NCBI GenBank assembly: GCA_030604405.1
Contig: JAUVVY010000006.1
Span: 78,589-142,588, forward strand
DNA: 64,000 nucleotides
Origin: a bacterium
Lineage (GTDB): Bacteria; Armatimonadota; Zipacnadia; Zipacnadales; UBA11051
Reading direction: 5' to 3'
Positions 60,338 to 64,000 of this stretch are shown here, one piece after another. Numbering within the stretch: position 1 is the stretch's first letter; the number at the start of each line of letters is the position of its first letter. The position numbers and the translations under genes were made by a program. A model generated the notes under the pieces. The model saw only the letters and a list, made by a program, of their open reading frames with translations, was not told the DNA's origin and ran no database searches.

Positions 60338-61687
60338 CTAATAGCCCGGCGGGGCGCCTCCCACTTGCACCCAGATAGCAGGCTTCGTGCAACTGGCAGC
60401 CGCCTGCTGCACCTGCACCGGGCTGACGGCCTCTATCTGCTCCAATATGTTTGCCTGCAACTTTGGGCCGTGGCCGGGGCCGACAATTTCAAACACGCCC
60501 ATAAGGTCGGCCGCATGTAAATTGGACTGCTGGTCGAGCAGATAGCTGCCGGTCAGATAGCTGATGGCTCTGTCCACGTGTTCTTGACTCGGCGGCGCGG
60601 ATCGCAAGGCGCTGATCTGGTCGCGAATGATACCATAAACCTCGCCGGCGCGCACTGCATCACATGTAGCGGCTATTTGCAGCACACTGCAGGTATTTGA
60701 GGTAGCCACATTCGCCTCGACGCCATAGACCAGGGCTTGATCTTCACGCAGCGCCTGCCACAGTAGCGACCCCTGGCCGCCACCCAGGACCGCCGCCAGT
60801 ACCTGTGCTGCCGCGTATTTTTCTGCTTCAGGCCTCGGCGCTCGGCACAGCATCAGTACAACAGCGTTATCCGTCGGCCACGGCCGGTGGATGTATATCG
60901 GCTCGCGGTCGGCCAACGGCAACTGGTCCTGGCCGGCATCTGCGCCGGGCAATACGTTGCCAAAGACCGCCTCTACCTGTCGCCGGCACTGCTGAAATTC
61001 CATCGGCCCGCACACGGCCAATACCACGTTGTTGGGCCGCCAATAGCGCTCGTAGAGGCGGCGGACATCTGCCTGCCGCAAGCGCCCCAGCGATCCCCGG
61101 GTGCCGGCGGCCGGCCAGGCACAGGACGTACCGGCAAACAGGCGAGCGTAGGCGAGATAACTGGCGTAGGCAACGCCGCTCTCCTGCGTCGCCTTCAGCA
61201 GGTGGACCTGAGCGTTGCGCTCGGTCACCAGTTGCTGCCAGTCAAATTCCGGCCCGAACAGGATTTCCCGTAGCGGCGGCAAGCACTTATCAAAGTACTC
61301 GGCCAGCCCCGCTACCATTACCTCGGTACAGTCGGCCTGTACGGAGCTAGCGATGACTGCCCCGTATTGTGCAAGCTGTTCGACCGGTCCCGTCGCCTCT
61401 GGCCCGCGCGGCCGGTGAAGCAACATGCCCTGGACCAAGCTCCGAATGCCGGCCGTTTGCGCGGTTTCGCACGAGGCCGGTACCCTGACAAAGGCAGCTA
61501 TTGCCACCGTCTGTGCGGCCGGATTTTGCCTGAAAAGCAAGGTCAGGCCGTTGTCAAGCCGGACGCGATGGGTCTGTGGCAGAGACTGCGCATCCGCCGC
61601 TGCAGCCAGCAGCGCCGCGGTCAGACACACGCCCAACAGCACAGCAACTTCGCCTGCAGCCCTGGCAGCCCGCGTGGCGATCAACAC
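60338..61687 (-). CDS. M16-family peptidase-like protein lacking the zinc motif
   Basis: 449 residues from GTG 61687 (GGGGA upstream); the start overlaps region of the TPR stop in longer versions and is uncertain. N-terminal signal sequence (EVAVLLGVCLTAALLAAAADAQ region). The two M16 half-domains are seen: NGLTLLFRQNPAAQTVAIAA, then LRQADVRRLYERYWRPNNVVL and YIHRPWPTDNAVVLMLC. At the place of HXXEH the chain reads SLVQG, and the downstream Glu ligand region (normally EEI) reads AQVH, so it is probably non-catalytic, like the inactive partner of M16B pairs. It follows the TPR gene on one transcript. Confidence 0.85.
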   Translation of the reverse strand: MLIATRAARAAGEVAVLLGVCLTAALLAAAADAQSLPQTHRVRLDNGLTLLFRQNPAAQTVAIAAFVRVPASCETAQTAGIRSLVQGMLLHRPRGPEATGPVEQLAQYGAVIASSVQADCTEVMVAGLAEYFDKCLPPLREILFGPEFDWQQLVTERNAQVHLLKATQESGVAYASYLAYARLFAGTSCAWPAAGTRGSLGRLRQADVRRLYERYWRPNNVVLAVCGPMEFQQCRRQVEAVFGNVLPGADAGQDQLPLADREPIYIHRPWPTDNAVVLMLCRAPRPEAEKYAAAQVLAAVLGGGQGSLLWQALREDQALVYGVEANVATSNTCSVLQIAATCDAVRAGEVYGIIRDQISALRSAPPSQEHVDRAISYLTGSYLLDQQSNLHAADLMGVFEIVGPGHGPKLQANILEQIEAVSPVQVQQAAASCTKPAIWVQVGGAPPGY

Positions 61688-61703
61688 CCATCTTCCCCGC
61701 CTC

Positions 61704-63647
61704 TTAGCCACTGGCTCCCAGCCGCTTGAGGCCCTGTTGCGCCTCGTAGTTGGTATCATCTGCATTCAGTGCGGCTGTATAAGCGGCAATTGCGTCATGC
61801 GGCCGGCCCTCGCGTTCGTACAGCCGGCCCAACTGCACATATATCTGGCCGTCAACCGTCTCGTCAGGTGAGCCCTCCAGGGCCGTCTGCAGCGCCACCT
61901 CGGCCGCACGATGCTGCTCGTTAGCCTCATACGCCCGCGCAATCTGCCGCAGAGCATCAATGTAGGCCGGCTGTAAGGCCAAGGCCTCGTTGAGGTAATC
62001 AATTTCCTTATCATACATATTGCCGTGATGGTAGGTGTAGGCGATGAGGAAGTTGACCTGTGCCCGGTCCGGGGCGGTATTGGCAATAATTGCGTCGGGT
62101 ATGCGCTCGAGGGCTTTCATGTATTCGTGGCGGGCGCGGTACCATGACTTCATCTGGAAGTAGGCATTTCCCAGGTGCCGATAAGCGTCCGGTCTGGTGG
62201 GTTCCGCCTCAATGGCCCGGCTCAAGTAATCTATCGCCGAGCTCATTCGGTCGCGGTAATAGAAGTCCGCCAGCGCCGCAACAAGCAGGCCCTTGTAGTT
62301 GCGCGGGTCCAGTGACAGCGCGGTCTGTGCCTCCTCCACGGCTTTCATCGCCTGCTCCTGCTGGATATAAGCTTTGGCCAGGCTGGCACGCGCACCGGCG
62401 TTATTCGGTTCCAGTTCAACCGCCTTCTCGAGCACCTCTGTGGCCTCGCTAAACTGCCCAATTTCAGTAAGAGCGGTGCCGAGATTGTGCATCGCGGGGA
62501 CATAGTCATCCCGCAGTTCGAGAGTCTTGCCGAATGCCTCGATCGCATCCGTGTAGGTGTGCGACTCGATCCTCAATTCCGGCATTGTCACGTAAGTGCG
62601 GGCCTGGAAGAGATAGATCTCGCCCTGGGCGTTGTGGGCGGGATAGAAGTTTTCGTTCTTTTCCAGCGCCTCAGCGACGCTTTCGAGAGCCGCGTCAACC
62701 ACAGCTATGGACTGGAAAAGCATACCATCCCGGTAGAAAAGCTCTTCCGCATCACTGAGGTAGGCGACGCCAACGAGGGTGTAAGGCTCCGGGTCTGCGG
62801 GGTTGCCGCCCTGCTCAAGATCAAGGCAGCGGCGGTAAGCACTGCGAGCCTGCGGCCATTGTCGGGCCTTGATGCATACATCGCCCCATGCCTTGTTGAG
62901 CTTCGGCCACAGATGCAAATCAGATACGAACCGCTGAGCGTTGCCGTATGTCTGGGCCAGGTACTCCTCCGTAAGGCCCTTGCGGCGCTGCTCGACGATG
63001 TCAAGCTCGCCCTTTTCCAGCCGGTTGTGCAATGACTGGTACTCCAGACACAACTGGGCGGCCTTCTTGAAATGTTCGCTGGCCTGTTCGTAGGCGCCGG
63101 CGGCCGTCTCGGCAAGTCCCAGATAGTAAAGGCACTCAACATGCAGCGGTTCGACGCGTGCCAGGTCGCTAAGGGTCGCAATCGCCTTCTTGTGATCGCC
63201 TTTGAGGTAATACAGGCGGCCAAGCGCCATATTGACGTCCTCAATATCGCGTCCACGCCGCAGCCGCAGCTCCTCCTGATAGACCTGCAACGCTTCCTCA
63301 TAGGCGCCCTGGCCCTCGTAAATCTCGCCGACATGGAGACGAATGCCGGGGCGCTGGGGATTAAGCTCAACGGCACGCTGAAAGGCGTCAAGCGCGGCTT
63401 TGAGGTCGGGCGTGGGCATTTTCAGGTGCGCACGACCCAGGTAGTACCACGCTGACTCCAGCTCCGGCTGGGCCTTGACGACGTCCTGCAGCACGTTGAT
63501 TGCGCGTTCGTACTCCCCGTCTTGGAACAATTGCACACCGTCAGTGAATTCCCTGCCGGCCTGCGCGCCGACCCGGCTCGGCAAGGCGGTAAGCGCCACG
63601 GCAACACATAACGTAACAGCTACCAAGAGGCGATGCACTTCGGCCAT
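61704..63647 (-). CDS. Exported TPR protein
   Basis: 647 residues from ATG 63647 with AAGGGAG about 9 nt upstream; GTG 63671 is also in frame. Signal peptide (LLVAVTLCVAVALTALPSRVGAQ). The rest is a chain of tetratricopeptide repeats with the W-LG-Y-A-P pattern, for example AWYYLGRAHLKMPTPD, AMHNLGTALTEIGQFSEA, AYRHLGNAYFQM and ALRQIARAYEANEQHRAA, perhaps 12 or more. Likely a scaffold in the cell envelope. It is followed by the M16-like gene 16 bp on. Confidence 0.88.
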   Translation of the reverse strand: MAEVHRLLVAVTLCVAVALTALPSRVGAQAGREFTDGVQLFQDGEYERAINVLQDVVKAQPELESAWYYLGRAHLKMPTPDLKAALDAFQRAVELNPQRPGIRLHVGEIYEGQGAYEEALQVYQEELRLRRGRDIEDVNMALGRLYYLKGDHKKAIATLSDLARVEPLHVECLYYLGLAETAAGAYEQASEHFKKAAQLCLEYQSLHNRLEKGELDIVEQRRKGLTEEYLAQTYGNAQRFVSDLHLWPKLNKAWGDVCIKARQWPQARSAYRRCLDLEQGGNPADPEPYTLVGVAYLSDAEELFYRDGMLFQSIAVVDAALESVAEALEKNENFYPAHNAQGEIYLFQARTYVTMPELRIESHTYTDAIEAFGKTLELRDDYVPAMHNLGTALTEIGQFSEATEVLEKAVELEPNNAGARASLAKAYIQQEQAMKAVEEAQTALSLDPRNYKGLLVAALADFYYRDRMSSAIDYLSRAIEAEPTRPDAYRHLGNAYFQMKSWYRARHEYMKALERIPDAIIANTAPDRAQVNFLIAYTYHHGNMYDKEIDYLNEALALQPAYIDALRQIARAYEANEQHRAAEVALQTALEGSPDETVDGQIYVQLGRLYEREGRPHDAIAAYTAALNADDTNYEAQQGLKRLGASG

Positions 63648-63695
63648 CCCGGAGCTCTCCCTTCGAGCCACCTGTTGCTGGTTTCAAGCGTTTGC

Positions 63696-63725
63696 ATTAT
63701 ATGGTATCATCTTCGGGCTTGTCAA
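63696..63725 (-). promoter_or_regulatory. Consensus sigma-70 promoter of the TPR operon
   Basis: On the minus strand TTGACA (63725-63720), 18-bp spacer, TATAAT (63701-63696). Both boxes match consensus exactly, about 50 bp upstream of the start codon. Confidence 0.85.
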
Positions 63726-63838
63726 CGCAACCGCACAGTTGATTAACCGCTGCCTCCATCAGCGCCACAAAGCTGTGTTGCGACCCGGGGTGCTGGACAG
63801 GCATGCACCGAAAACGCTATCTACTTGGGCGATGAGCT

Positions 63839-64000
63839 ATGGAAAACCAGTCTAAAGAGCAAAGCATCCGAAGCATGATCAACCGTCTGCAACGCATCGA
63901 GGGCCAAGTGCGCGGGCTGCAGAAGATGGTTCAAGACGGCCGCGACGGGGGCGAAATCCTGACGCAGATAAGCGCAGTACTATCCGCCACTCGCCGCGTC
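63839..64000 (+). CDS. CsoR/FrmR-family transcriptional regulator, 3' end outside window
   Basis: 54 residues are visible from ATG 63839. SMINRLQRIEGQVRGLQKMV is the N-terminal helix of the CsoR/RcnR/FrmR (DUF156) family. The metal or formaldehyde-sensing Cys of this family normally falls in 'GRDC.DIL.Q'; here the same place reads GRDGGEILTQ, with Gly in place of Cys. The second helix (ISAVLSATRRV) is intact. The remaining ligands lie beyond the window. It is divergent from the TPR operon with a shared 190-bp region. Confidence 0.88.
   Translation, partial: MENQSKEQSIRSMINRLQRIEGQVRGLQKMVQDGRDGGEILTQISAVLSATRRV

Overview
The window reads as chromosome of a GC-rich, Gram-negative-type, uncultured heterotroph. 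I infer the Armatimonadota / Planctomycetota-like neighbourhood from content alone: secreted heparinase-type polysaccharide lyases, uroporphyrinogen-decarboxylase-like and sugar-isomerase-like enzymes, very large secreted proteins, RHS debris, lipoproteins, and a MutS2 / TopA / DprA housekeeping block. No rRNA or other marker fixes the phylum. There is one tRNA gene and no CRISPR array, prophage or intact transposase.

Region by region. 1-12.7 kb: a carbohydrate-degradation cluster with a GH38-type alpha-mannosidase-like protein (cut by the window edge), an (alpha/alpha)-toroid protein, an aldo/keto reductase, a secreted beta-galactosidase-like protein, a secreted heparinase II/III-type lyase, a dienelactone-hydrolase-like esterase and RidA. 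12.7-19.2 kb: an amino-acid permease with universal-stress domains, two thioredoxins (one a lipoprotein with an odd active site), a URO-D family protein and a TauE/SafE permease. 19.2-22.6 kb: an ECF importer in which the S-like membrane domain and both ATPases are one polypeptide, followed by EcfT. 22.9-35.1 kb: a GHMP kinase, then three paralogous ~650-residue polytopic membrane proteins interleaved with a second lyase and an orphan protein with a carbohydrate-binding-like tail. 84-87 bp inverted-repeat elements sit just after stop codons here. 35.1-38.9 kb and 45.4-48.5 kb: RHS/YD-repeat fragments, each next to an unrelated membrane or exported protein; between them lie a C4 zinc-ribbon protein, an FmdB-type protein with a CIRCE operator, a zinc alcohol dehydrogenase, an initiator tRNA, a glycosidase-like exported protein, a sugar isomerase-like protein and an HDAC/AcuC-like deacetylase. 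48.5-64 kb: mutS2, a membrane-bound spermidine-synthase-like protein, topA, dprA, a LapA-like protein, a PQQ-type beta-propeller, a degenerate M16 peptidase, a TPR protein and the start of a CsoR-family regulator.

How the genes work together (inference): exported lyases and glycosidases cut an acidic or complex glycan, the three membrane paralogues are candidate importers of the products, and the cytoplasmic mannosidase-like, toroid, isomerase, reductase and kinase proteins process them. The lyases share an N-terminal zinc-ribbon-like Cys4 motif that may mark an anchoring or recognition module. The most unusual material is the membrane-paralogue/lyase island, its hairpin elements, and the RHS remnants paired with exported proteins.
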